NCBI RefSeq assembly: GCF_001513745.1
Contig: NZ_CP013380.1
Span: 806,001 to 870,000, forward strand
Source of the DNA: Burkholderia humptydooensis
GTDB lineage: Bacteria > Pseudomonadota > Gammaproteobacteria > Burkholderiales > Burkholderiaceae
Direction of reading: 5' to 3'
Length of the DNA: 64,000 nucleotides
The position numbers were made by a program, and so were the translations under genes. The notes under the pieces were generated by a model. It ran no database searches. It saw nothing but the letters and a program-made list of their open reading frames with translations, and was not told where the DNA came from. Position 1 is the first letter of the stretch. Each line of letters starts with the position of its first letter. Positions 17,911 to 26,673 of this stretch are shown piece by piece.

Positions 17911-19335
17911 ATGCCGAGAGTAGGACGGATGATCTCGAAGCCTGTTATGGATGCAGAAGCGCTGGAGACAGTGGCCGAGCACGCGAGGGGTGGCCGGAAG
18001 CCACCGGGCTGCGTGCGGGGTGCGGAGACGGGCACGGCGACATCTGGGCAAACGAAATCGGAGGGCGACGCGCTGATGGAGCGCGTCGTGGAACGCGGCA
18101 ACATGAGGCGAGCATACCGCCGGGTGCTGAGGAACCAGGGTTCAGCCGGGGTAGATGGGCTGAGCGTGGAAGGCCTTGGTGACTGGCTCAAGATGCACTG
18201 GCCGAGTGTGAAGCAGGCGCTGCTGGAAGGGCGGTACGTACCGCAGGCGGTACGCCGGGCGGACATACCGAAGCCGCAAGGCGGGGTGAGGACGCTGGGC
18301 GTGCCAAGCGTGGTGGACCGACTGATCCAGCAAGCGCTGCACCAAGTATTGCAACCGATCTTGGAGCCGACGTTCTCGGCGAGTAGTTACGGATTCCGAC
18401 CGGGCAAGAGTGCGTTGGACGCGGTGCGTCAGGCGCAAGCCTATGTTCAGGGTGGTCGGCATTGGGTGGTCGATATCGATTTGGAGAAGTTCTTCGATCG
18501 AGTCAACCATGATGTGCTGATGGGCCGGGTTGCGAGGCATGTAAAAGACAAAGTGACGCTGAAGCTGATTCGCCGCTTCCTCGAAGCGGGGATGATGGCG
18601 CACGGCGTGACGCGTGCGAGGACGGAGGGCACGCCGCAAGGCGGCCCGCTGTCCCCGCTACTGTCGAATATATTGCTGAGTGATCTGGATCGGAGGCTGG
18701 AGAGCCGAGGGCTGGCGTTCTGCCGGTACGCTGACGACTGCAACATTTACGTTGGCAGCCAACAAGCAGGACAGCGCGTCATGGCGAGAATCAGGGCCTA
18801 TCTCGAGAAGGTCTTGAAGCTGCGCGTGAACGAGGCCAAGAGTGCGGTGGCGCGGCCGAGCACGCGGAAGTTCCTGGGATACCGGGTGGCGGTGAGGTTG
18901 GGTCAAGCACAGATCCGGATTGCACCGGAAAGCATCAAGCGATTGATGACGCGGGTGCGGGATCTGACGTTGAAGGGAAGAAGCGGGTCCCTTGAGCAGA
19001 CGATCCGGAAGCTCAACCCGGTCCTACGGGGGTGGGCAAATTACTTCCGGCTCAGCCAGCAGCACAAGCGGCTGGAGGGGCTGGACGGATGGTTGCGAAG
19101 GCGTTTGCGCTGCCTGATCTGGCGGCAGTGGAAGCGCCCCCGAACCCGAGAGCGCAACATGATCGCACTGGGCCTACGCCCGGAGCGGGCATGGAAATCG
19201 AGCGTGAACGGGCGAGGACCTTGGTGGAACGCCGGTTCTCACCATTTGAAGCAGGCGTTACCCAATGCCTACTTCGATGCACGGGGACTGGTCTCGATCC
19301 GTCGGACGGTGGATCGCCTCCAGAGCATTAACTGA
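17911..19335 (+). CDS. ltrA: Group II intron reverse transcriptase/maturase
   Basis: A 474-residue intron-encoded protein for splicing and mobility of the surrounding intron. RT blocks are intact: RRADIPKPQGGVRTLGVPSV (RT2), QPILEPTFSASSYGFRPGKS, VDIDLEKFFDRVNHD (RT3), GTPQGGPLSPLLSNILL (RT4), and the catalytic YADD in FCRYADDCNIYVGS (RT5). The maturase (X) domain follows, with NPVLRGWANYFRLSQQ, and the C-terminus ends SIRRTVDRLQSIN with no HNH endonuclease motif, as in IIC proteins, which use existing single-stranded DNA. The third-position composition is less GC-biased than in flanking genes. Confidence 0.94.
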   Translation: MPRVGRMISKPVMDAEALETVAEHARGGRKPPGCVRGAETGTATSGQTKSEGDALMERVVERGNMRRAYRRVLRNQGSAGVDGLSVEGLGDWLKMHWPSVKQALLEGRYVPQAVRRADIPKPQGGVRTLGVPSVVDRLIQQALHQVLQPILEPTFSASSYGFRPGKSALDAVRQAQAYVQGGRHWVVDIDLEKFFDRVNHDVLMGRVARHVKDKVTLKLIRRFLEAGMMAHGVTRARTEGTPQGGPLSPLLSNILLSDLDRRLESRGLAFCRYADDCNIYVGSQQAGQRVMARIRAYLEKVLKLRVNEAKSAVARPSTRKFLGYRVAVRLGQAQIRIAPESIKRLMTRVRDLTLKGRSGSLEQTIRKLNPVLRGWANYFRLSQQHKRLEGLDGWLRRRLRCLIWRQWKRPRTRERNMIALGLRPERAWKSSVNGRGPWWNAGSHHLKQALPNAYFDARGLVSIRRTVDRLQSIN

Positions 19336-19367
19336 ACCGCCGTATGCGGAACCGCACGTACGGTGGT
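19336..19367 (+). ncRNA. Group II intron domain V (catalytic hairpin)
   Basis: ACCGCCGTA (19336-19344) pairs with TACGGTGGT (19359-19367) over nine positions including one G-T wobble; TGCG pairs with CGCA around a GAAC tetraloop, and a two-base bulge (CG, 19357-19358) sits at the usual place. The stop codon of the RT immediately precedes it. The triad position reads CGC. Confidence 0.85.
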
Positions 19368-19455
19368 GTGAGAGGGCTGAGGGGGTAACCCCTCACCCTA
19401 CTCGATTTCATCGTGGAATTCCGGGGATGGCGGCGGGGCTTGGGTGCGGGGGCGA

Positions 19456-19574
19456 AGCGCCAACTCTGGTCGACAGCTTTGCATGGGACCCGAGTAAGCG
19501 CTAAAGCGCTAACTCTGGTCGACCGCAAAGCATGGGACCAGAGTAAGCGCTAAAGCGCTAACTCTGGTCGACAG
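19456..19574. repeat. 49-bp tandem repeat with internal palindrome, 2.4 copies
   Basis: Copies begin at 19456, 19505 and 19554 (partial), exactly 49 bp apart. Each unit contains AACTCTGGTC and, about 20 bp later, GGACC(C/A)GAGT, so each can fold into a hairpin; the outer GCGCTAA/AGCGCTAA segments are also near-palindromic. Copy 1 differs from copy 2 in the loop (CAGCTTTG versus CCGCAAAG, partly a reversed-complement loop). There are no unique spacers, so it is not a CRISPR. The last copy runs to 12 nt before the ATG of the SnoaL remnant. Confidence 0.85.
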
Positions 19575-19585
19575 GATGAACGACG

Positions 19586-19780
19586 ATGTCCGAAGACGAA
19601 CACGCGATCCGCCAACTGATCGAGACCTGGTTTGTCGCGAGCCGTCGCGGCGACCTGACGACGGCGCTGGACCTGATCGCCGACGACGCGATCTTCATGG
19701 TTCCCGGCCGGCCGCCCTTCGACAAGGCAGCGTTCGCCGCAGCGTCGCGCGGCACGAACCTGCTCGCGTCGCCGGCCTGA
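19586..19780 (+). pseudogene. Truncated SnoaL-like / SgcJ-EcaC family protein
   Basis: The 64-residue frame MSEDEHAIRQLIETWFVASRRGD followed by LDLIADDAIFMVPGRPPF is the first half of an NTF2-like (SnoaL, SgcJ/EcaC, DUF4440) protein, which is normally about 130 residues. After FAAASRG the sequence leaves the family (TNLLASPA, stop) and 28 nt later meets the miaA stop on the other strand, so the second half, including the rest of the ligand cavity, has been deleted. It is almost certainly non-functional. Confidence 0.75.
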
Positions 19781-19807
19781 CCAGCGAGCAGCGCCGCGAG
19801 GCGCGCG

Positions 19808-20782
19808 TCAGGCCGGCGCGCGGCCGTCGAGCACCCGCTCGAGCGCGTCGACCGCGCGCTCGGCCGCATCCTGCGCGCAGCAATCGACGACGATCCGCTC
19901 CGGCATCGCGCGCAGCCACGTGAGTTGCCGCTTGCAGAGCTGACGGGTCGCGAAGACGCCCTTGTCGCGCATCGTCCGGTAGTCGGTGACGCCGTCGAGA
20001 TACTCCCACGCCTGCCGGTAGCCGACGCAGCGCATCGACGGCAGCCCGAGATGCAGATCGTCGCGCCGGCGCAGGCGCTCGACTTCGTCGATGAAACCCG
20101 CTGCCAGCATCGCGTCGAAGCGGGCGGCGATGCGCGCGTGCAGCACGGCGCGATCCGACGGCTCGAGCGCGACCGGCACGAACCGCAGGCCCGCCGCCGT
20201 ATCGTCGTCGCGCGGCGGCGCGGCGAGGAGCGCCGACATCGGCTGCCCCGTCAACAGATACACCTCGAGCGCGCGCTGGACCCGCTGCGAATCGTTCGGC
20301 GCGAGCCGCGCGGCCGTGGCCGGATCGACGCTCGCGAGGCGCGCGTGCAGCGCGGGCCAGCCGTCGCGCGCTGCGTCGGCGTCGAGCGCCGCGCGCAGGT
20401 CCGGATCGGCCGCGGGCAAATCGTTCAGCCCCTGCGTCAGCGCCTTGTAGTAGAGCATCGTGCCGCCCGCGAGGAGCGGCGTGCGGCCGCGCGCGGCGAT
20501 ATCGGCGACGGCGCGCAGCGCATCGGCGCGGAATTCGGCGGCCGAGTACGCGTCGGCCGGATCGACGATGTCGATCAGATGATGCGGCACCGCCGCGCGC
20601 TCGTCGCGCGTCGGCTTCGCGGTGCCGATGTCCATCCCGCGGTAGACGAGCGCCGAATCCACGCTGACGATCTCGATCGGCCGGCGCGCCGCGAGCGCGA
20701 GCGCGGCGGCCGTCTTGCCGGACGCGGTCGGGCCGAGCAGGCACGCGACCGTGCGCACGGAGGCGGCGTTGCGTTCGCTCAT
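19808..20782 (-). CDS. miaA: tRNA dimethylallyltransferase
   Basis: MiaA (324 residues) adds a dimethylallyl group to A37 of tRNAs reading U-starting codons. The P-loop [18 protein letters not shown] is at residues ~14-30, then [30 protein letters not shown] and the tRNA-binding end [13 protein letters not shown]. The ATG at 20782 overlaps the mutL stop as ATGA, so the longer frame upstream (mutL in another phase) is discarded. A C-terminal extension of ~25 residues after [15 protein letters not shown] is usual in Burkholderia. Confidence 0.96.
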   Translation of the reverse strand: MSERNAASVRTVACLLGPTASGKTAAALALAARRPIEIVSVDSALVYRGMDIGTAKPTRDERAAVPHHLIDIVDPADAYSAAEFRADALRAVADIAARGRTPLLAGGTMLYYKALTQGLNDLPAADPDLRAALDADAARDGWPALHARLASVDPATAARLAPNDSQRVQRALEVYLLTGQPMSALLAAPPRDDDTAAGLRFVPVALEPSDRAVLHARIAARFDAMLAAGFIDEVERLRRRDDLHLGLPSMRCVGYRQAWEYLDGVTDYRTMRDKGVFATRQLCKRQLTWLRAMPERIVVDCCAQDAAERAVDALERVLDGRAPA

Positions 20783-22815
20783 TGGCCGCGCATGAAGAGC
20801 TTGTCGAGGTCGCCGAGCGTCAGTTGATACCAGGTCGGCCGGCCGTGATTGCATTGATCCGCGCGCTCGGTCGCCTCCATCTGCCGCAGCAGCGCGTTCA
20901 TCTCGTCGAGCGTGAGGCGCCGGTTCGCGCGCACCGCGTGATGGCACGCGAGCGTGCCGAGCAGCTCGTGCTGGCGCTCGGTCAGCACCCGCGAGCCGCC
21001 GAACGCGTGCAGATCCGCGAGCACCGCGCGCGCGAGCGCCTGCAGATCGGCGTCCTTCAGGAGCGCGGGCACGGCGCGGATCGCGAGCGTCGTCGGCGAC
21101 AGCACCGCGAGATCGAAGCCGAGCGCGTCGAGCGTTTCGCGCTCTTCTTCCGCCGTGCCGACTTCGACGGGCGTCGCCGTCATCGACACTGGAATCAGCA
21201 GCGTCTGCACGGCAACCGTGCGATCGGCGAGCGCGCGCTTGAACTGCTCGTACAGGATACGCTCGTGCGCGGCGTGCATGTCGACGATCACAAGGCCGCG
21301 CGCGTTCTGCGCGAGCACGTAGATGCCGTGGATCTGGCCGACCGCGAAGCCGAGCGGCTGCTCGTCGTGCATCGCGGGGGCGGCTGCGCCCGCCGCGGAG
21401 AACGCGGGCGCTGCGGCGCCGCCCGGCACGGTTGCGAAGAGCGGGGCGCCCGGCGCATCCGGCGCGTCGTGCGCTTCGAGCGCGCCCGTCGTGCCGTGCG
21501 GCGTGCCCGCGCCCGTGTCCTTGCGGCCGAACAGCGCGTCGTACAGCGCGAGCGGTTGCGCGACGGGCAGCGTGCCCTGCGTCATCCGCGACTGCCGCAG
21601 CCACGTATTGCCGGGCGCGGGCTGGCCGGCGCCCGCGCCTGCCGCGGGGGCAGGGCGAACGAACGACGCGCCCGGCGCGCCCGTCGAGTCGGCCGACGCC
21701 GGTGCGACGGGCGCAAGATGCGCGGCGTGGCCGCCCACCGTCGTCTCGGGCGACGCGCCCGCATGCCGCGCGAGCGCGCGCTGCACCGCGTGAAACACGA
21801 ACTGGTGGATCGAGCGCGAGTCGCGGAAACGCACCTCGATCTTCGACGGATGGACGTTCACGTCGACGGCTTCCGGCGGCAGGTCGAGGAACAGCACGTA
21901 CGACGGATAGCGGTCGCCGTGCAGCACGTCCTCGTACGCGGCGCGCACCGCGTGCGTGAGCAGCTTGTCGCGCACGAAGCGGCCGTTGACGAAGAAGTAT
22001 TGCTGGTCCGCGCGGCCGCGGCTCGCGGTCGGCAGCCCCGCGCAGCCGTAGACGGCGAGCGGCCCGGCGCGCTCGTCGAGCGGCAGGTGGGCGGTCGCGA
22101 AGCCGTCGCCCAGGATCTTCGCGACGCGCGCTGCGGGCTCGCTCGCGTTCCAGTGCTCGACCGCGCGCCCGTTGTGCAGCACCGAGATCGCGATGTCCGG
22201 CCGCGCGAGCGCCGCGCGGCGAATCATTTCGAGGCAATGGCCGAACTCGGTCTGCTCGCTCTTCAGGAACTTGCGGCGCGCGGGCGTGCTGAAGTACAGC
22301 TCGCGCACTTCGATCGTCGTGCCGCGCGTGCCGGCCGCAGGCGCGACGACGCCCGTCTGCGCGTCGATGCGCGTCGCGTGCGCGGCATCCTCGGTGCGGC
22401 TCGTGACGAACATCTCGGCGACCGACGCGATCGACGCGAGCGCCTCGCCGCGGAACCCGAGCGTCGCGACCGCCTCGAGCTCGGCGAGCGAGCGGATCTT
22501 GCTCGTCGCGTGGCGCGTCAGCGCGAGCGGCAGCTCGTCGGCGGGAATCCCGCAGCCGTCGTCGGTGATCGAGATGCGCTTGACGCCGCCTTCGTCGAGC
22601 AGGATGCGCAGCGTGCCGGCGCCGGCGTCGAGCGCGTTCTCGACGAGCTCCTTGACGACGGACGCGGGGCGCTCGACCACTTCGCCCGCCGCGATCTGGC
22701 TGATCAACTGGTCGGGCAGCGGCTGGATCGCGCGCAGCCGGCGCAGGGCGGACGAGGACGCGTCGGCGGGCGAAGCGGTCGAGCGGCCCGCGGCGGAATC
22801 GGTGAATTCGGACAT
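20779..22815 (-). CDS. mutL: DNA mismatch repair protein MutL
   Basis: MutL (678 residues) couples MutS mismatch recognition to strand incision and UvrD. The GHKL ATPase domain has [37 protein letters not shown], the lid [12 protein letters not shown] and GTTIEV. A Pro/Ala-rich linker spans ~365-470. The C-terminal domain has [13 protein letters not shown], a variant of the metal-binding DQHAAHERI motif of endonuclease-type MutL, with Met for Gln. The ATG at 22815 fits the family ([10 protein letters not shown] leader then [12 protein letters not shown]). Cotranscribed with miaA. Confidence 0.96.
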   Translation of the reverse strand: MSEFTDSAAGRSTASPADASSSALRRLRAIQPLPDQLISQIAAGEVVERPASVVKELVENALDAGAGTLRILLDEGGVKRISITDDGCGIPADELPLALTRHATSKIRSLAELEAVATLGFRGEALASIASVAEMFVTSRTEDAAHATRIDAQTGVVAPAAGTRGTTIEVRELYFSTPARRKFLKSEQTEFGHCLEMIRRAALARPDIAISVLHNGRAVEHWNASEPAARVAKILGDGFATAHLPLDERAGPLAVYGCAGLPTASRGRADQQYFFVNGRFVRDKLLTHAVRAAYEDVLHGDRYPSYVLFLDLPPEAVDVNVHPSKIEVRFRDSRSIHQFVFHAVQRALARHAGASPETTVGGHAAHLAPVAPASADSTGAPGASFVRPAPAAGAGAGQPAPGNTWLRQSRMTQGTLPVAQPLALYDALFGRKDTGAGTPHGTTGALEAHDAPDAPGAPLFATVPGGAAAPAFSAAGAAAPAMHDEQPLGFAVGQIHGIYVLAQNARGLVIVDMHAAHERILYEQFKRALADRTVAVQTLLIPVSMTATPVEVGTAEEERETLDALGFDLAVLSPTTLAIRAVPALLKDADLQALARAVLADLHAFGGSRVLTERQHELLGTLACHHAVRANRRLTLDEMNALLRQMEATERADQCNHGRPTWYQLTLGDLDKLFMRGQ

Positions 22816-22999
22816 GGCGGAATTATAGCGAGGCCGCGCGGCGCGCCGCTTGCCGCGTTCGGTGCGCGACGCCGCTCGTCGGCCAAATTTCACGGTCGCT
22901 TAAGGCACTTTCGGTATCATGACAGCGTTGCTTTTTTTGCTTCCGGCCCCTTTGAGGCCGGCGCGCGCTCACTTCGTCACCGACACCAAGGAAACGCAT

Positions 23000-23680
23000 T
23001 TGGAAACGCTGCTTCATTTCGTCAGCCTCGTCGTGCACATCGATGCATTTCTCGGCGATTTCATCCGGCAGTATGGCGCCTGGGTCTATCTGGTGCTGTT
23101 CCTGATCGTTTTCTGCGAAACGGGGCTCGTGATCTTCCCGTTCCTGCCGGGCGATTCGCTGCTCTTCATCGCGGGCGCGTTCGCGGCGACGGGCGAAATG
23201 ACGCTCGCGGGCCTCATCGTGCTGCTGCTCGTCGCGGCGGTGGGCGGCAATACGGTCAACTATCTGATCGGCCGCGCGATCGGGCCGAAGGTCTTCAATA
23301 CGCACATTCCGGGGCTGGAACGCTTCCTCGATCGCGCCGCGCTGCAGAAGACCCACAATTTCTACGAGCGGCACGGCGGCAAGACGCTCGTGCTCGCGCG
23401 CTTCATCCCGGTCGTGCGCACGTTCGCGCCGTTCGTCGCGGGCGCATCGGCGATGAGCTTCGCGCGCTTTCAGCTATTCAACGTGATCGGCGCGCTGCTC
23501 TGGGTGCTGCTCCTCGTCTTCCTCGGCTACTTCTTCGGCAACATCCCGTTCATTCGCCATTACCTGAACGTGATCGTGCTCGTCGGGATCGGCGCGGCGG
23601 TGATTCCCGTCGCGCTCGGCGCGCTGTGGAAGCTGCTGCGCCGCAAGCCGGGCGCGCAGAAGTCGCAGGCGAACCGCTGA
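23000..23680 (+). CDS. DedA/SNARE-associated family membrane protein
   Basis: A DedA-family inner membrane protein (226 residues from the TTG start). Family blocks: FCETGLVIFPFLPGDSLLF, GNTVNYLIGRAIGPKVF, YERHGGKTLVLARFIPVVRTFAPFVAG (the conserved amphipathic re-entrant part), then membrane helices ALLWVLLLVFLGYFFGNIP and VIVLVGIGAAVIPVALGAL. DedA proteins are linked to undecaprenyl-phosphate or phospholipid flipping and to envelope homeostasis. The frame is open from 22919, but the TTG at 23000 follows AAGGAAACG by 8 nt and gives METLLHFVSLVVH, the usual family start; the ATG at 22919 is the alternative. Confidence 0.88.
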   Translation: METLLHFVSLVVHIDAFLGDFIRQYGAWVYLVLFLIVFCETGLVIFPFLPGDSLLFIAGAFAATGEMTLAGLIVLLLVAAVGGNTVNYLIGRAIGPKVFNTHIPGLERFLDRAALQKTHNFYERHGGKTLVLARFIPVVRTFAPFVAGASAMSFARFQLFNVIGALLWVLLLVFLGYFFGNIPFIRHYLNVIVLVGIGAAVIPVALGALWKLLRRKPGAQKSQANR

Positions 23681-23738
23681 CGGGCGCGCGGCGAGCGCCG
23701 CCGCGCGCGGGCGGCAGCGACGCGTCGCGGCGTCGGCG

Positions 23739-24566
23739 TCAGGACTTCGCGATGTCGGCGGTGGTCCGATGCGAGATCGGCGTTTCCGGCGTCGGATAGC
23801 CGGCTTCGCGGAACGTGTCGAGAATCGCGCGATTGGTGTCGCAATACACTTGCCAGTAGTTCTCGGGCTGCGTCGACGGCCGCACGAACAGCAGCGGGCC
23901 CTCCGGCGTGAACGACAGCACGCCGACGTCGGGCGCCGGATGCTTGACGACGTTCGGAATCAGCTCGAGCGCGGCCTTCAGCCGCTTGATCGCATCGGCC
24001 GCGTCGACGCCGTTCGCGATCTTCGCCGTCAGATCGACGCGGCGCGTCGGCGTCGCGCTGTAGTTCGCGATGTTGTCGGAGAAGATCTTGTTGTTGCCGA
24101 CGAGCGTGACGACGTTGTCGGCCGTGACGATCGTCGTGCCGAAGAGGCCCAGCTCCTTGACGGTGCCCGTCACGCCGCCCGCCGAGATCACGTCGCCGAC
24201 CTTGAACGGCCGCAGCACCTGCATGAACACGCCGGCCGCGAAGTGCGCGAGCAGGCCGCCCCACGCGGTGCCGACGGCGAGGCCGAGGCCCGCGAGCAGC
24301 GCGGCGAACGAAGTCGTCTGCACGCCGAATACCTGCAGGATCGCGAGGATCAGCAGCACCGTGAGCAAGACGCTCACGACGGATTCCAGATAGTGCGACA
24401 GCGTCGAGTCGACTTTTCCGCTCCTGCGGATGAGCTTGCCCATCAGGTTCGTGACGATCCGGATCGCCCAGCGTCCGATGATCCAGAGCGCGATCGACGC
24501 GATGACCTGCAGGCCGAAGTCGATGCCGCGAGTGACGATGAAGGTTTGCACGGAAGCGAGATCCAC
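23739..24566 (-). CDS. MscS-family small-conductance mechanosensitive channel
   Basis: A 275-residue MscS-type channel that releases solutes on hypo-osmotic shock. Three membrane helices are seen in the first ~115 residues, the third being the Gly/Ala-rich pore helix FAALLAGLGLAVGTAWGGLLAHFAAGV, followed by the beta domain PFKVGDVISAGGVTGTVKELGLFGTTIVTADN and the C-terminal alpha/beta domain. The start used is the GTG at 24566 behind GGAGACC; the longer frame upstream is Arg-rich and unlikely. The gene next to it (24674 onward) is a broken glutamine amidotransferase. Confidence 0.9.
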   Translation of the reverse strand: MDLASVQTFIVTRGIDFGLQVIASIALWIIGRWAIRIVTNLMGKLIRRSGKVDSTLSHYLESVVSVLLTVLLILAILQVFGVQTTSFAALLAGLGLAVGTAWGGLLAHFAAGVFMQVLRPFKVGDVISAGGVTGTVKELGLFGTTIVTADNVVTLVGNNKIFSDNIANYSATPTRRVDLTAKIANGVDAADAIKRLKAALELIPNVVKHPAPDVGVLSFTPEGPLLFVRPSTQPENYWQVYCDTNRAILDTFREAGYPTPETPISHRTTADIAKS

Positions 24567-24673
24567 GATGAGGTCTCCAAATGAATTGAACGGAGGCGGC
24601 CGTGAAGCCACGCGAAAGGGTTTTTTTATAACCGACTCGCGGCGATGGAGCAACCTTCGCCGCGCGCGGCGGG

Positions 24674-25110
24674 CTAGGTGATCGCGGTGCTTTCGGGGAT
24701 GATTTCCCACGCGTCATGCAGGTCGACGAGCGGCTCGGACAGCACGAGGAACGCGTCGTCGCCGATCGCGCGGATGCGCGGGTCGTGAGGATGGCGCTCG
24801 TGCAGATGGCGAAACGACGTGCTGTGAAAGAGCGAGCGCGAGATGGAACATCACTTCGGAGTCCGTCGATCCTTCGATCGACGCGAAGAGCGCGGGATCG
24901 ATGCGCATCATCAGGTCGCGCCGCAGCGTGTGATAGCGGCGGATCAGTCCGTTGCGAGCGAATAGCCAGCGGCCGCGGCGAAACGGATGGCAGTTGGTTT
25001 CCTGCACGGGCGTGCCGGTTGCCGAGCGAACGTGCGCGACGAACAGCGGCGAGCGGATCGCGCGCGCCGCGCGCAACGTGGAACGATCCGCAGGCGCGTG
25101 CGGATCGTCG
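24674..25110 (-). pseudogene. Broken class II glutamine amidotransferase (YafJ type)
   Basis: Two pieces of one protein are left. The N-terminal side of the remnant reads SPLFVAHVRSATGTPVQETNCHPF, RRGRWLFARNGLIRRYH and IEGSTDSEVMFHLAL; after a deletion and frame change near 24840-24855, another phase continues LFHSTSFRHLHERHPHDPRI and FLVLSEPLVDLHDAWEIIP to a TAG at 24674. The catalytic N-terminal Cys region and about 65-70 central residues are missing, judged against the ~255-280 residue family. The truncated end abuts the manC stop (25142), which suggests it was cut when the capsule locus was inserted or rearranged. Confidence 0.8.
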
Positions 25111-25141
25111 TCGTGCGGCCTTTCCGTTGCGGCTCGTCGCG

Positions 25142-26572
25142 TCAGGTCGCGGACGTGCGTCCGTACGTGTCCTCGAAGCGGACGATGTCGTCTTCGCCGA
25201 GATACGAGCCGGACTGGACCTCGATCAGCTCGAGCGCAATCTTGCCGGGATTCTTCAGCCGGTGCGTTGCGCCGAGCGGAATGTAGGTCGACTGATTTTC
25301 GGTCAGGATGATTTCCTTGCCGTCGTTCGTGACGAGCGCGGTGCCCTTCACGACGATCCAGTGCTCGGCGCGATGATGGTGCATCTGCAGGCTCAGTTGC
25401 GCGCCCGGATTGACGACGATGCGCTTCACCTGGAAGCGCTCGCCTTGATCGATGCCTTCGTACGCGCCCCACGGCCGGATCACGCGGCGGTGCGTGACGG
25501 ATTCGCGGCGGCCCGACGCGTTCAGCCATTCGACGACCTTCTTCACGTCCTGCGCGCGGTCGCGATGCGCGACGAGCACGGCGTCCGCGGTCTCGACGAT
25601 CACGATGTTGTCGATGCCGATCGCGGCGACCATCCGGTGCTCGGCGCGGATATACGAGTTCTCGACCGTGTCGGTGTACACGTCGCCGATCAGCGCGTTG
25701 CGCTGCGCGTCGGTGGCCGCGATGTCGGCGAGCGCGCTCCACGAGCCGATGTCGTTCCAGCCGAGATTCACGGCGGCAACGACGGCCGCGCGCTCCGTCT
25801 TCTCCATCACCGCGTAGTCGATCGACACGTTCGGGCTCGCGCTGAACGCTTCGGGGTCGAGCCGCAGGAAATCGCAGTCGCGCTTCGCCGCGTCGAGCGC
25901 GAGCCCGGCCTGGCGCGCGATGTCGGGCGCGTGGCGGCGCAGCTCGTCGAGATAGGTCGACGCCTTCAGCATGAACATCCCGCTGTTCCAGTAATAGCCG
26001 CCGTCCGCGACGAAGCGCCCGGCCGTCGGCGCGTCCGGCTTCTCGACGAACGCGTCGACGCGATAGACGTGCGCACCGCCCGCGAGCGCCTTGCCGCGGC
26101 GAATGTAGCCGTAGCCCGTGTGCGCTTGCGTCGGCGTGACGCCGAACGTGACGAGATGCGCGTCGGACGCGACGCTTGCCGCCGTCTTCACGACATCGAC
26201 GAACGCGGCTTCGTTGTCGATCACGTGATCGGACGGCAGCACGAGCAGCAGCGCATCGGGCGATTCGCGCAGCGCGAGGAGGGCGGCGATCGCGATCGCG
26301 GGCGCGGTGTTGCGGCCCATCGGCTCGAGCACGATCGACGACGGCGTGATGCCGACCTGGCGCAACTGCTCGGCGACGAGGAAGCGCTGCTCGTTGTTCG
26401 TGACGACGATCGGCGCGCTGACGCCCTCGACATCGCGCACGCGCAACGCGGTCTGCTGGACGAGCGTGTTGTCGCTCGTGAGCTTCAGATACTGTTTCGG
26501 ATAGCCTCCGCGCGACATCGGCCAGAGGCGCGTGCCGCTGCCGCCGCACAGGATCACTGGATAAATGTTCAT
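25142..26572 (-). CDS. manC: Mannose-1-phosphate guanylyltransferase / mannose-6-phosphate isomerase
   Basis: A 476-residue type II bifunctional enzyme. The N-terminal pyrophosphorylase half (ILCGGSGTRLWPMSR, LVLPSDHVI, FVEKPD, WNSGMFML) makes GDP-mannose from mannose-1-phosphate and GTP; the C-terminal cupin (VTHRRVIRPWGAYEG, LSLQMHHHRAEHWIVVKG) is the phosphomannose isomerase. The start MNIYPVILCGG at 26572 is the family start; 51 codons upstream are discarded. It provides the substrate for gmd and rmd and, in B. pseudomallei, is the first gene of the wcb capsule locus, as here. Confidence 0.95.
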   Translation of the reverse strand: MNIYPVILCGGSGTRLWPMSRGGYPKQYLKLTSDNTLVQQTALRVRDVEGVSAPIVVTNNEQRFLVAEQLRQVGITPSSIVLEPMGRNTAPAIAIAALLALRESPDALLLVLPSDHVIDNEAAFVDVVKTAASVASDAHLVTFGVTPTQAHTGYGYIRRGKALAGGAHVYRVDAFVEKPDAPTAGRFVADGGYYWNSGMFMLKASTYLDELRRHAPDIARQAGLALDAAKRDCDFLRLDPEAFSASPNVSIDYAVMEKTERAAVVAAVNLGWNDIGSWSALADIAATDAQRNALIGDVYTDTVENSYIRAEHRMVAAIGIDNIVIVETADAVLVAHRDRAQDVKKVVEWLNASGRRESVTHRRVIRPWGAYEGIDQGERFQVKRIVVNPGAQLSLQMHHHRAEHWIVVKGTALVTNDGKEIILTENQSTYIPLGATHRLKNPGKIALELIEVQSGSYLGEDDIVRFEDTYGRTSAT

Positions 26573-26673
26573 GAATGACCTCGATTTGCAAAGCTGGGCT
26601 GGCTCGTTGCGCAAAAACCAGCGGGTTTCGATTCCGTCGATGCGCCGATTCGCTGCTGCGTGCCGGCCGATTT

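Larger units (their letters stand above)
17497..19406 (+). mobile_element. Group II intron, class IIC-like, complete (about 1.9 kb)
   Basis: The element begins GTGCG (17497), the consensus 5' end of group II introns, and ends ...CCTACTCGAT at about 19406, giving 1,910 nt. It contains an intron-encoded RT/maturase (17911-19335), a domain V hairpin directly after the RT stop (19336-19367) and a domain VI-like stem (about 19371-19406). Three things point to class IIC: insertion straight after an intrinsic terminator, an RT with no endonuclease domain, and a domain V whose catalytic triad aligns as CGC rather than AGC. No disruption is seen, so it may be active. The exact 3' end is set by consensus, not proven. 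Confidence 0.88.

Noticed and set aside
19456..19574. Short CRISPR array
   Set aside because: The repeats are contiguous with no unique spacers, the unit is 49 bp, and there are no cas genes.
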